From assembly GCA_035293765.1 (NCBI GenBank), contig DATGMF010000061.1:1-64000 (forward strand): a DNA stretch of 64,000 nt. The letters run 5' to 3'. The notes under the pieces are model-generated. The model was given only the letters and a program-made list of their open reading frames with translations. It was not told the origin of the DNA and did not search any database. The DNA is from DASRHT01 sp035293765 (GTDB taxonomy: Bacteria > Chloroflexota > Ktedonobacteria > Ktedonobacterales > Ktedonobacteraceae). Both the position numbers and the translations under genes were made by a program. Position 1 is the stretch's first letter. Every line of letters begins with the position of its first letter. Shown one piece after another: positions 16,208 through 24,682 of this stretch.

Positions 16208-18039
16208 AAGCAAGTTCCTATGCTGACTATCGCCGACAACACTACTGGCGGGAAAATAGCCTGGCATTTTCAGACGAGGACGAATCGCTGCATTTTGATT
16301 GGAAGCTCGTCAAGAGCTTCGGTCCCTACCTGGCACGCTATAAGGGCGCAGCCTTGCTCAGCGTGCTTTTGATGCTCGTGTATATTCTCTTGAATCTCTC
16401 TAATCCGTATCTGATAGGTCTGGCTATCGACCGCTTTATTACCAACCATGATCTGAATGGATTGGCTATCATGAGCGTGATTTTGCTGGTATTGAATATT
16501 GCCATGTGGCAGGCACAATACTGGCAGGTCTGGACGATGTCATGGGCAGGACAGCAGATCCTCTACCACCTCAGTTCTGACATGTTCGCGCATCTCCAGT
16601 GGCTCTCACTGAGCTTTTATGACCATACGCAGATTGGACGTGTGATGTCACGCTTACAGAGCGATGTGGATGTGCTGGAGGCCATGCTCAGTTCAGGTTT
16701 GCTCTCTATGCTCAGTTCTATGGTATCGTTGGTGGGCATCATTGGTGCGATGTTGGTGATGAACGTCAGGCTGGCTCTCCTCTCCTTCACCGTGCTGCCC
16801 ATTATGATCGCCATCGCCGCCTTCTGGCAACGTCATGCGCAGCGTTCTTTTCGCCGCACGCGCGCCGCTATCTCTCTGGTCAACTCCACCTTGCAGGAGA
16901 ATATCTCGGGCATGCGGGTCATCCAGAGTTTGGTACGAGAGGATCGCAACCGGGCGGAGTTCGACGATCTCAACACGCATAATCGCGATACCAATTTGGA
17001 GGCCAGCAGGGTAGCTGCCCTGGTCCTGCCACTGGTGGAAGTGGTGGCAGCGCTGGCTATCGCGCTAACGGTTGTCTATGGCGGAACTCTGGTGGCACAG
17101 GGGGCGCTGCAAATCGGCGTCCTGGTGGCATTTACGCTATATATCAACCGATTCTTTGATCCGATCCGCGAACTGAGTCAACAGTATACGCAGCTTCAGC
17201 GTTCCGGCGTGGCAGCCGAGCGCATTTTCCAGATTCTCGCCATGCCGGTGCAGATTGTGGATCGCCCCGACGCGGAAGAGTTGTCACAGATTCGCGGCGA
17301 AGTGGAGTTTCGCGATGTGGTCTTTGGCTATCATCAGGAGAGCCAGGTATTGAAGGGCTTGAACTTGCATATCAAGGCAGGCCAGACCGTAGCGATTGTG
17401 GGTCCGACTGGCGCAGGCAAAAGTACTATTGCTGGCTTGCTGACGCGTTTCTATGATATACAAGGAGGAGCAATACTGATAGATGGGCATGATGTGCGTG
17501 ATGTAACTCAGCACTCGTTGCGCCGCCAGATCGGGGTGGTTCCTCAGGACCCCTTCTTGTTCACGGGGACGGTCAAGGAAAACATCCGTTATGGCCGTCT
17601 TGAGGCAACGGACGAAGAAGTGGTGGAGGCCGCGCGCGCGGTTGGCGCGCATGAGTTGATAATGCGCCTGCCCGATGGCTATGATACCGTCATTCATGAG
17701 CGTGGTCGCAATTTGAGCGTGGGGCAGCGCCAGCTCGTCTCGTTTGCGCGGGCGCTGCTGGCTGATCCGCGTATTCTCATATTGGATGAGGCGACCGCCA
17801 ATATTGACACATTTACAGAGCTGTTGGTCCAGCAGGGCTTGCGAAAGTTATTGCATCAGCGTACGGCTCTGGTTATCGCGCATCGCCTCTCAACCATTAA
17901 GGGGGCCGATAACATCGTCGTGTTGCAATCGGGCAATATTGTAGAGCAGGGAACGCATACCGAACTGCTGCAACGCGAGGGAGTGTATGCCTCGCTCTAT
18001 GCAATGGGCTTTCGTCATACAGTGGCGTCGGCAAAATAG
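16204..18039 (+). CDS. ABC exporter half-transporter with catalytic ATP site (subunit 2)
   Basis: The 611-residue partner of the preceding gene has six membrane helices (residues ~50-320) and a nucleotide-binding domain with Walker A GPTGAGKST, signature LSVGQ (residues 504-508, altered from LSGGQ), Walker B ILILDEAT with catalytic Glu529, and the switch His560 in VIAHRLSTI. It therefore supplies the intact Walker pair while subunit 1 supplies the intact signature, giving one working and one degenerate ATP site, as in heterodimers of the TM287/288 and LmrCD type. The ATGA overlap implies translational coupling and equal amounts. A 13-bp hairpin follows the stop. The substrate is unknown. Confidence 0.92.
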   Translation: MKASSYADYRRQHYWRENSLAFSDEDESLHFDWKLVKSFGPYLARYKGAALLSVLLMLVYILLNLSNPYLIGLAIDRFITNHDLNGLAIMSVILLVLNIAMWQAQYWQVWTMSWAGQQILYHLSSDMFAHLQWLSLSFYDHTQIGRVMSRLQSDVDVLEAMLSSGLLSMLSSMVSLVGIIGAMLVMNVRLALLSFTVLPIMIAIAAFWQRHAQRSFRRTRAAISLVNSTLQENISGMRVIQSLVREDRNRAEFDDLNTHNRDTNLEASRVAALVLPLVEVVAALAIALTVVYGGTLVAQGALQIGVLVAFTLYINRFFDPIRELSQQYTQLQRSGVAAERIFQILAMPVQIVDRPDAEELSQIRGEVEFRDVVFGYHQESQVLKGLNLHIKAGQTVAIVGPTGAGKSTIAGLLTRFYDIQGGAILIDGHDVRDVTQHSLRRQIGVVPQDPFLFTGTVKENIRYGRLEATDEEVVEAARAVGAHELIMRLPDGYDTVIHERGRNLSVGQRQLVSFARALLADPRILILDEATANIDTFTELLVQQGLRKLLHQRTALVIAHRLSTIKGADNIVVLQSGNIVEQGTHTELLQREGVYASLYAMGFRHTVASAK

Positions 18040-18045
18040 CGGATG

Positions 18046-18086
18046 GCTATCAGCCAGATGAGGTATGCTATCTTCTGGCTGATAGC
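18046..18086 (+). terminator. 13-bp perfect hairpin after the ABC exporter operon
   Basis: GCTATCAGCCAGA (18046-18058) pairs perfectly with TCTGGCTGATAGC (18074-18086), seven bases after the stop codon. No T-run follows. It is probably a terminator or 3-prime stability hairpin. Confidence 0.6.
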
Positions 18087-18328
18087 GGCAGCGCTGTCTA
18101 TGTTGAGATATTTGCGCGCCTGTTACAAAAGGGGTAGTAGTAGCTCTCTAGCTTTACCAGAGAAAAGGAGTACGTAGTATTTGACCCTGCTTAAAGCAGG
18201 CTGGAGCATGGCTAAAAAGGGATGGGGCCAGCTTTTCCACCGCGCATTTCCCGCGACTTCTTCGCGCAACTTCCGCGTTCAACAGCCTGATTTCCGCGTA
18301 CTCTACTGGAACCTTTATGTAAGATGTC

Positions 18329-18438
18329 TCTGTGTTCTGTATTTAGGAAGACCGCGAAAAAAGCCCTGAGCCAGATATCTTCAGGGCATGGGCGTGTTCC
18401 TCCTTGCAAGTCCAGATGCTCTTTTTAGAGAACACAGA
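18329..18438 (+). promoter_or_regulatory. structured 5-prime leader of the Opp-type operon
   Basis: Three nested pairings can be drawn: TCTGTGTTCT (18329-18338) with AGAACACAGA (18429-18438); AGGAA (18345-18349) with TTCCT (18397-18401); and GCCCTGA (18363-18369) with TCAGGGC (18381-18387). The ribosome binding site AAGGAG lies ~20 bases after the closing stem. The layout is that of a cis-acting leader RNA upstream of the substrate-binding protein. It does not match a riboswitch class I can recall. A 62-codon TTG-started frame over it (18181-18369) is not believed. Confidence 0.45.
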
Positions 18439-18469
18439 TAGGTCTACGTATAACAAGGAGAAGTGATAA

Positions 18470-20188
18470 ATGCAATCTGGCAAGAAATTTATGGCTGTCA
18501 TGTTGCCAACATTTCTTTGTCTGATGACGATGCTCCTGGCATCCTGTGGCGCTGCGGGAGGTCAATCATCAGGTCAAAAGGCTCCTGATAACCAGCAAAT
18601 CTATCGGTGGGCTTTCAGGCTTCCAGATATTAATACGTTCGATCCAGGTATTGCGACCGATGCAACCTCCATCAACGCGATTAATCTGGTTTTCACCGGT
18701 CTCGTACAGTTGGATAACAATCTGGAAGTCCAGCCACAGTTGGCACAGAACTATGATGTATCAAAAGATGGGATGACTTATACTTTCCATTTGCGCCAGG
18801 GGCTCAAGTTCAGTGATGGCACCAAACTGGACGCCAACGACGTTGCTTATAGTATCGACCGCTCTCTGTCACCTGAAGTCAATGACCAGTCAGGGGTTGC
18901 CTTGACCTATCTGGGCCTGATTAAGGGCGCACCGGATCGCGTGAACGGGAAAGTGAAGAGCGTTATCGGCACTGGCGTCATTGTACAGGACCCAAATACC
19001 CTGGTGATCAAGGTGAGCAAAGCTACAGCCTACTTCCTGGAGGCTCTGGCTTATCCAACATCCTATGTTGTCGAGCGCACTGTGATTGATAAATGGGGCC
19101 AGAAGTGGACTGATCATCTAGGCGACAACGGCGGTCAGGGTGGCGATGGCCCATTTATGGTAAAGGTGTACGATCACAATACCGGGATCAAGCTCATTCC
19201 AAATCCCAACTACTATGGGCCTAAGCCGCAGTTGCAAGAGCTTGATTACCTGCCGATGAAAGATGTAGAGACAAGCTACAATGCTTACCTTGCCGGTCAG
19301 GTTGACTACACTGATGTGCCGGTCGGTGAGTTCGATAATGCCAAAACCAGTCAGGATTTCAGCCAGGACAACACTTTAACCATCTTCTATATTGGCATGA
19401 ACTACATGGTGAAGCCACTGGATAATGTTAAAGTCCGTCAGGCACTGGCATTGGCTCTGGACCGTGAAGCCATTGTCCAGGCTGCCTTCTCAGGCGCGTA
19501 TACCCCAACCTGCCACATCATTCCACAGGGAATGTATGGTTATAACTCGCAACTCACCTGCCCAGATGGTACCACCCCCAAAGGGGACGCCAATAAAGCC
19601 AAAGAATTGTTTGCTCAAGGCTTGCAGGAATCCGGCCTGACCCCGGCAACGTTCCCGACGATCACATTGACCTACCCGACCAAAAACACGGGATATGCCA
19701 ATGAAGTCACGACCGTTGTTCAGATGTGGAAGCAGGTGCTGGGCATTACTGTGGCGACAACTGCGATTAGCCAGAACACGATGTACACTCTGGAAACACA
19801 GACCACCGGTCACCTCGGACCCTTACAGATGTGGCTTGGCGGCTGGATCGCGGACTATCCAGACCCGCAGGACTGGATTAGCCTCCAGTTCGGGGCTGGC
19901 GAGCCGTACAACGAGTTCAATTACGGCAACAATCCTGGCGCGACCGCCGCTCAACAGCGCGATTTGCAGCAGCAGATGAATGCTGCTGACGTAGAGACCA
20001 ACAAAGCGAAACGAGCTCAAATGTATAACAAAATCGAGCAGCAGTTGGTTGATGATGTTGCCTGGTTGTCGATCTATCAGCGTCCCGATATGCGTCTGGT
20101 AAAGCCGTACGTTGTTGGTTTGAAGTTTAACGCGTTCTCGCAGTATCCACCCAACACCTGGGCGAATGTGTACATAACTCAACACTAA
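18470..20188 (+). CDS. Opp/Dpp-type substrate-binding lipoprotein
   Basis: The 572-residue protein has a lipoprotein signal (MLPTFLCLMTMLLASCGAAG, Cys as lipid attachment site), a low-complexity Gly/Ser/Gln linker, then a family-5 solute-binding fold: FDPGIATDATSINAINLVFTG, LRQGLKFSDGTKLDANDVAYS, the domain hinge KVRQALALALDREAIV and a C-terminal ADYPDPQDW segment. Such proteins bind peptides, oligosaccharides or nickel outside the membrane and deliver them to an ABC importer. AAGGAG stands before the ATG. Two permease genes follow, but no ATPase genes. A structured leader lies upstream. The substrate is unknown; peptides are the commonest ligand. Confidence 0.92.
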   Translation: MQSGKKFMAVMLPTFLCLMTMLLASCGAAGGQSSGQKAPDNQQIYRWAFRLPDINTFDPGIATDATSINAINLVFTGLVQLDNNLEVQPQLAQNYDVSKDGMTYTFHLRQGLKFSDGTKLDANDVAYSIDRSLSPEVNDQSGVALTYLGLIKGAPDRVNGKVKSVIGTGVIVQDPNTLVIKVSKATAYFLEALAYPTSYVVERTVIDKWGQKWTDHLGDNGGQGGDGPFMVKVYDHNTGIKLIPNPNYYGPKPQLQELDYLPMKDVETSYNAYLAGQVDYTDVPVGEFDNAKTSQDFSQDNTLTIFYIGMNYMVKPLDNVKVRQALALALDREAIVQAAFSGAYTPTCHIIPQGMYGYNSQLTCPDGTTPKGDANKAKELFAQGLQESGLTPATFPTITLTYPTKNTGYANEVTTVVQMWKQVLGITVATTAISQNTMYTLETQTTGHLGPLQMWLGGWIADYPDPQDWISLQFGAGEPYNEFNYGNNPGATAAQQRDLQQQMNAADVETNKAKRAQMYNKIEQQLVDDVAWLSIYQRPDMRLVKPYVVGLKFNAFSQYPPNTWANVYITQH

Positions 20189-20239
20189 TTGGGGCGACGA
20201 GGGGAACATACGCTTTGGTATTCTCCCCAAAGAACTTAT

Positions 20240-20271
20240 AGGGATAGTAGCCCTTTTAGGGCTCTATCCCT
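20240..20271 (+). promoter_or_regulatory. intercistronic hairpin after the substrate-binding gene
   Basis: GGGATAG plus AGCCC (20241-20253) pairs with GGGCT plus CTATCCC (20259-20270), leaving one bulged base. It lies between the binding-protein stop and the permease start. Such hairpins raise binding-protein mRNA over permease mRNA by stalling polymerase or blocking 3-prime decay; that role is inferred. Confidence 0.55.
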
Positions 20272-20301
20272 CCTGCCTGCAAGTGGGGCAAGGAGTTTGG
20301 A

Positions 20302-21261
20302 ATGGTTCAGTTTTTGATAAAAAGATTGATAGGTCTCGTTTTTGTGATATTGTGTGTCACCTTTATCACTTTTATTCTGGGAATTACTGCACCTGATGAT
20401 CCAGTGACCCAGTTATTAGGGCAGCATTATACGCGAGAAGCCTATCTCCAGATCCGCCATGCCTATGGCTTAGATCTTCCTCCATATCAGCAGTATTTCA
20501 ACTTTTTGACTGGATTGTTCAGATTAGATTTCGGCTACTCATTTCAGTATAAAAATCGTCTGGTATGGGATATCCTTAAAGACGGCCTTCCGGTCTCGTT
20601 GGAGCTAGGGTTCTGGGCGCTGCTCTTACAGCTTGCGATAGGAATACCTCTGGGCATCGTTTCCGCCATCAGAGCGAATTCGTGGATTGATACAGCAAAT
20701 ATGGGACTCATGCTCGCGCTTTATGCCGTCCCGGCCTTTATTCTTGCGGTGTTCGTGCAGCTTTTCCTGGTATGGCTGGACCAGAGCTATGGTTTTCACT
20801 GGCCGGTGGCGAACTGGGGCGCGCCCTGGCAGTATAGCTGGACGGATCTTCAATATAAGATTGCGCCCATTCTGGTGTATGCGGCGACCGGAACTGCCTA
20901 TTTTGCGCGCCTGGGGCGAACAAGTATGATGGAGGTGCTGCGACAGGATTATGTGCGCACCGCACGCGCGAAAGGGTTGCAAGAGCGTATCGTCGTCTAT
21001 CGTCATGCGCTCAGAAATGCCATGATCCCGCTCGTGACAGTGTTGGGGGTGTCGATAGGGTTTCTCGTGACGGGCGCGTTTTTCATCGAGCGTATTTTCA
21101 ATATTCCAGGCATCGCGGAAATCACGCTGGGCTCGATTGACTACCGCGATTACCCTGTAATTCAGGCAACAACAGTATTATTAGCAGTGGGGGTGGTATT
21201 GGGTAATCTCTTGTCGGATATTCTCTACACTGTTGTTGATCCTCGCATTAAGACTGAATAG
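20302..21261 (+). CDS. Opp/Dpp-type ABC transporter permease, DppB-like
   Basis: The 319-residue membrane protein has the DppB/OppB layout: an N-terminal helix (KRLIGLVFVILCVTFITFIL), an extracytoplasmic loop with TAPDDPVTQLLG, and five further helices. The cytoplasmic EAA loop DYVRTARAKGLQERIVVYRHALRNAMIP contacts the ATPase subunit. The C-terminal IERIFNIPGIAEITLGSI and VVDPRI are typical. AAGGAG is present before the ATG. It should form the channel with the DppC-like permease that begins 15 bases after its stop. No ATP-binding gene adjoins the operon, so energy must come from an ATPase encoded elsewhere. Confidence 0.92.
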   Translation: MVQFLIKRLIGLVFVILCVTFITFILGITAPDDPVTQLLGQHYTREAYLQIRHAYGLDLPPYQQYFNFLTGLFRLDFGYSFQYKNRLVWDILKDGLPVSLELGFWALLLQLAIGIPLGIVSAIRANSWIDTANMGLMLALYAVPAFILAVFVQLFLVWLDQSYGFHWPVANWGAPWQYSWTDLQYKIAPILVYAATGTAYFARLGRTSMMEVLRQDYVRTARAKGLQERIVVYRHALRNAMIPLVTVLGVSIGFLVTGAFFIERIFNIPGIAEITLGSIDYRDYPVIQATTVLLAVGVVLGNLLSDILYTVVDPRIKTE

Positions 21262-21276
21262 AAGGCGGATATAGAG

Positions 21277-22407
21277 ATGGATATGCAACCACGGAACCGC
21301 AATTGGGAGCGAATGCCACCTCCCGGAGTGATGTCGCCTGATAGCACGATGCGACCACCTCCCCAGGATCTCCCCAGAAATACGATGTTGCCCCCGCAAC
21401 AGCCTTTTCCACCGACTATACAGCAGTTTATGGAAAGGGAAGAGGAAAAAGAGTTACTGACACCTTTCCAGGAGTCGGCACGACGCTTACGGCGGGATAA
21501 ACGTGCTATGGCGAGTCTGGGCGTGATCCTGCTGTTTGTCATCATCGCCTTGATCGGTCCGGTCATTTATCAGCATATCGGCGGTCCGATGCAAAGCCCC
21601 CTTAATGGCACCGTACAACCCGATCAATACCATAATTTCTCACACGAAGAAATTGGTCAACAACATAAAGGCCCTTCGGCTCGATACTGGCTCGGGACCG
21701 ATAGCCTCGGACGTGACCTGCTGGCTCGTGTAATGCAGGGATTGCTGATCTCGATTTCGGTGGCCCTTCTAGTGGAAGTGGTAGATATTGTCCTGGGCGT
21801 GACTATAGGTGTATTAGCTGGCTACTACGGAGGCTGGATCGATTGGCTGTTGGCGCGCTTTACAGATGTGATATTTGCCTTTCCCGGTTTGCTGTTCCTG
21901 ATCCTGATATCTGGTATTCTGGGTGGTTGGGCTGACCGCACCCTGGGAAAGATTCCCATCATCGGCGCTAATGGCAACGCTCGCTTGTTGCTGGTCGCGC
22001 TCGGACTCTCGCTGGTGATCTGGCCGCTGATGGCTCGTTACGTGCGCGGACAAACTCTGCAACTGAAGGAGCAGCAGTTTGTAGAAGCAGCCAGAACCTC
22101 TGGAACGACAAATACTCAGATCATCCTGCGCCACATTATCCCTAACCTGTTCAGCATCGTGGTCATTGCATCGACACTCAATATCTCCAATACCATTATT
22201 GCGGAAGCAGGCATCAGTTTCCTGGGGCTGGGCGTGCAGGCTCCTGGCTCCAGCATCGGCCTGATGATTTCGGATGGCGCTGATTTTTTACGGACACATC
22301 CCTGGGAGGCTGTCCTGCCCTGTATTGTCCTGGCGATCCTCGTGCTGGCATTTTCTTTCCTGGGCGATGGCGTGCGTGATGCCTTCGATCCCCGTTCCAA
22401 AGACTAA
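21277..22407 (+). CDS. Opp/Dpp-type ABC transporter permease, DppC-like, with proline-rich N-terminal extension
   Basis: The 376-residue protein resembles DppC/OppC: a helix around residues 85-105 (ASLGVILLFVIIALIGPVIY), the loop with GPSARYWLGTDSLGRDLLARV, then five helices and the ATPase-contact loop EQQFVEAARTSGTTNTQIILRH. It ends VRDAFDPRSKD as usual. Unlike standard DppC (~300 residues) it has about 70 extra N-terminal residues rich in Pro, Met and Arg (from MDMQPRNRNW), of unknown role. It is the last gene of the operon and is followed by a 22-bp perfect hairpin. Confidence 0.9.
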   Translation: MDMQPRNRNWERMPPPGVMSPDSTMRPPPQDLPRNTMLPPQQPFPPTIQQFMEREEEKELLTPFQESARRLRRDKRAMASLGVILLFVIIALIGPVIYQHIGGPMQSPLNGTVQPDQYHNFSHEEIGQQHKGPSARYWLGTDSLGRDLLARVMQGLLISISVALLVEVVDIVLGVTIGVLAGYYGGWIDWLLARFTDVIFAFPGLLFLILISGILGGWADRTLGKIPIIGANGNARLLLVALGLSLVIWPLMARYVRGQTLQLKEQQFVEAARTSGTTNTQIILRHIIPNLFSIVVIASTLNISNTIIAEAGISFLGLGVQAPGSSIGLMISDGADFLRTHPWEAVLPCIVLAILVLAFSFLGDGVRDAFDPRSKD

Positions 22408-22449
22408 CTCTCGATTTTTCATTTAACGACTCATTTTCGCTTTTTCTGA

Positions 22450-22499
22450 ACCAGGGCATGCGAGGAGTGGACCCCTATCCACTCCTCGCATGCCCTGGT
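22450..22499 (+). terminator. 22-bp perfect hairpin after the Opp-type operon
   Basis: The arm ACCAGGGCATGCGAGGAGTG plus GA (22450-22471) is matched perfectly by 22478-22499 around a 6-base loop. There is no T-run after it. It is the probable end of the transport operon transcript. Confidence 0.65.
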
Positions 22500-22613
22500 C
22501 CGTGTAATCTATCAGGTTAAAGTACTAAAATATTGCCCAGCTTGTCATAATGTGATATTTATTAAGGGCTGCTGCGTAGTAATAGTAGATGTTGGACTGC
22601 AAGGGATTCAGGG

Positions 22614-22689
22614 CAACCACAAAAATGTAGAACAACCACAAGGGGTTAGAGCAACCACAAAAGTCCAGGGCAACCGCAAAGGATTGCCC
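22614..22689 (+). repeat. four 19-bp direct repeats beginning CAACCaCAA
   Basis: CAACCACAA (CAACCGCAA in the last) starts at 22614, 22633, 22652 and 22671, a strict 19-base period. The remaining ten bases of each unit vary. A fifth, degenerate unit may precede at about 22596. The array ends 20 bases before the start codon of the HTH-NB-ARC gene and may be its operator array. It is too short and too degenerate between cores for a CRISPR. Confidence 0.75.
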
Positions 22690-22709
22690 CTACATGGAAA
22701 GAATTGTGC

Positions 22710-24572
22710 ATGGATGTAGTACAGTTTGGTCGTTGGATCAGTGAGCGGCGTCGCAAGTATGGCTGGTCCAGTCAACGCGCTCTTGCCGATACTGCACGCC
22801 ATGATCCAATCCTCGCTGATTGTAAGATTTCGGAAGATTTTCTTGCTCGCCTGGAGGCTGGTCGATTAGCTCACCCTTTTCGCGGCAATGCGCGTAAGCA
22901 GGTCCTGGCGCTGGCATGGCTCCTCTGCAAAACTCCTAGAGATGTGAAGATCTACCTCAACGTGGCTGAACTGGCTGAATTGAGCGCCGACGAAGCTGAG
23001 CAGGTGGAGCGTTTGCGCGAATATCTGATGATACGCCACACCCCTGCGGTGTTACTACTATCTGCTCGCCCCTCCCGTCTGTTTGGACACACTCAGGCTC
23101 TGCATGAGCTGATCGGCACCCTGTGTACAATGGAAACCGGCCTGTGCGCTATTACAGGGATGCCCGGTGTTGGCAAAAGCGCTCTCGCTCATGAAGCTCT
23201 GCATGTGCTGGCCTCCAATGATCGCATGCACGTTTTCCCAGATGGTATCGTCACGTTCTCATGTACAAAACGACATGGAGAGCAGGGACTTATCGCTTTA
23301 TTACAGGAAATTAGCGCTGTTTTCTCTCAACAGCCTGCTGGAACTGCCAGGAGCAAACGTGGGACTACCGCTAAATCTCACCGGAAGAAAGCTGGAGACG
23401 CTACACTACTGGAGAGCCAGAGTCTACCGTCCGTGGCAGTCGCTCCAGCAACGCAGTCTGGCGCAGAGCAGGCTACAAATGTAACCCTTGCCGATGCGAT
23501 TGACCACGCACGTATGGCGTTGATGGATAAAAGTGTGCTCATTTTATTGGATGATCTTGACGCTTGTTTTCCATTGCGCCGGGCCTTAGAGGCTTTGCTC
23601 GGTCATAGCCGGCATGCAGCTTCTGAATGCGGAGAGCGTGGCTTAGGGCACGTTCGTCGCGTTGTGCTTACTACCGGTTGTTACGTTCCTCCAACAGCAC
23701 TCGTTGCGCATCGTATCCAGTTGGAGCCACTGAAACCGGAGGCCGCGCTTGAGCTGTTTGCATCTCTGACACGCGTCTCCCTTAAACGCATCTCTGCTCA
23801 AAACCGCACTGCTATGGAGCACATTTGCGCTGCTGTCGGCTATTTACCACTGGCTATCGAGGTTGCCGCGAACGCTGTCACCGTCAAGGGCATCTCTCTC
23901 TCCCTGTTGGCAGCTCAGGTTAGCAACTGTCCTCTTGATCGCCTGTTAGATGGGGAAGGAGTGTTACGCTCCACTCTCGACCGGGCGCTGGCAAACTTTA
24001 CCCCGGAGTTGCGCAAGCAGTTCTCCCTTCTGACAACTCTGGAGGTTACAACATTCGGGTTGGAATATGCGGCTGCTATCCTGGGGAAGAGGTCTGATGG
24101 GAAAACTCATCAGTTTCACTCAACAGCTCTTCCTCCTCTGTTGCATGCTTCTCTGCCGGTTGTCCGATCTTCTTATAGCCACAAAGTGCTTTATCGCTCA
24201 TCTGAGGGCGACGAGAGCGTGTGCGATAATCATAATGAAATGGATGATGGTACGGTTGGCGATATCGTTGATCTTCCCGTCTCGTTGCTGGCTAATACTG
24301 CTGCGACGTTAGGACTGTTTGTGGGGCATTCTCTGCTTGAACTTATTACCGTTCCGACGATAAATGGTAGTTTCGCCAGCGGAACGTGTTATCGCCTGCA
24401 TCCCCTCATTTACGCCTACGCTCAGACACTGGTAGAGCAGGTGGATCTCCAGGAGGTTTATGCCGCCAGGCGCAGCGTACAATCCTATGCAGAAGCTTAT
24501 CTAGAGTGCTTTCAAGGTGATATCACGAAGCTAGAGCGCGAGCAGAAATTTCTCCTGGCGAGGCGCAGATAG
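22710..24572 (+). CDS. HTH-containing NB-ARC/STAND ATPase, lacking a repeat tail
   Basis: Residues ~1-75 form an Xre-like helix-turn-helix region (FGRWISERRRKYGWSSQRALAD...SEDFLARLEAGR). Residues ~120-330 form a STAND nucleotide-binding domain: P-loop GMPGVGKSAL with Lys156, Walker B VLILLDDLDA, the arginine-sensor strand VVLTTGC and LPLAIEVAANAV after it. A winged-helix region follows, and the protein ends LEREQKFLLARRR. Relatives usually continue into TPR repeats used for sensing; here the stop comes exactly where the tail would begin, so the gene may be truncated. The ATG at 22710 (GGAAAG upstream) is chosen; the frame opens at TTG 22704. Such proteins are regulators or defence switches; the target is unknown. 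Confidence 0.8.
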   Translation: MDVVQFGRWISERRRKYGWSSQRALADTARHDPILADCKISEDFLARLEAGRLAHPFRGNARKQVLALAWLLCKTPRDVKIYLNVAELAELSADEAEQVERLREYLMIRHTPAVLLLSARPSRLFGHTQALHELIGTLCTMETGLCAITGMPGVGKSALAHEALHVLASNDRMHVFPDGIVTFSCTKRHGEQGLIALLQEISAVFSQQPAGTARSKRGTTAKSHRKKAGDATLLESQSLPSVAVAPATQSGAEQATNVTLADAIDHARMALMDKSVLILLDDLDACFPLRRALEALLGHSRHAASECGERGLGHVRRVVLTTGCYVPPTALVAHRIQLEPLKPEAALELFASLTRVSLKRISAQNRTAMEHICAAVGYLPLAIEVAANAVTVKGISLSLLAAQVSNCPLDRLLDGEGVLRSTLDRALANFTPELRKQFSLLTTLEVTTFGLEYAAAILGKRSDGKTHQFHSTALPPLLHASLPVVRSSYSHKVLYRSSEGDESVCDNHNEMDDGTVGDIVDLPVSLLANTAATLGLFVGHSLLELITVPTINGSFASGTCYRLHPLIYAYAQTLVEQVDLQEVYAARRSVQSYAEAYLECFQGDITKLEREQKFLLARRR

Positions 24573-24682
24573 TGATCCATTTGTGCTTTCCTCTGCGCCT
24601 CCTGGTAACGTTCCCTGATGAGAGGTGAGCGCGATGTGATATAATCGAGCGATCAATTGGAAAGGTTATTAATTTCGGAACG

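Noticed and set aside
18181..18369. 62-codon TTG-started frame before the Opp-type operon
   Set aside because: Although AAAGGAG precedes it, it overlaps the nested-stem leader and has no protein-like pattern.
22614..22689. Possible mini-CRISPR
   Set aside because: Repeat core of nine bases and ten-base spacers are too short, and no cas gene is in the window.
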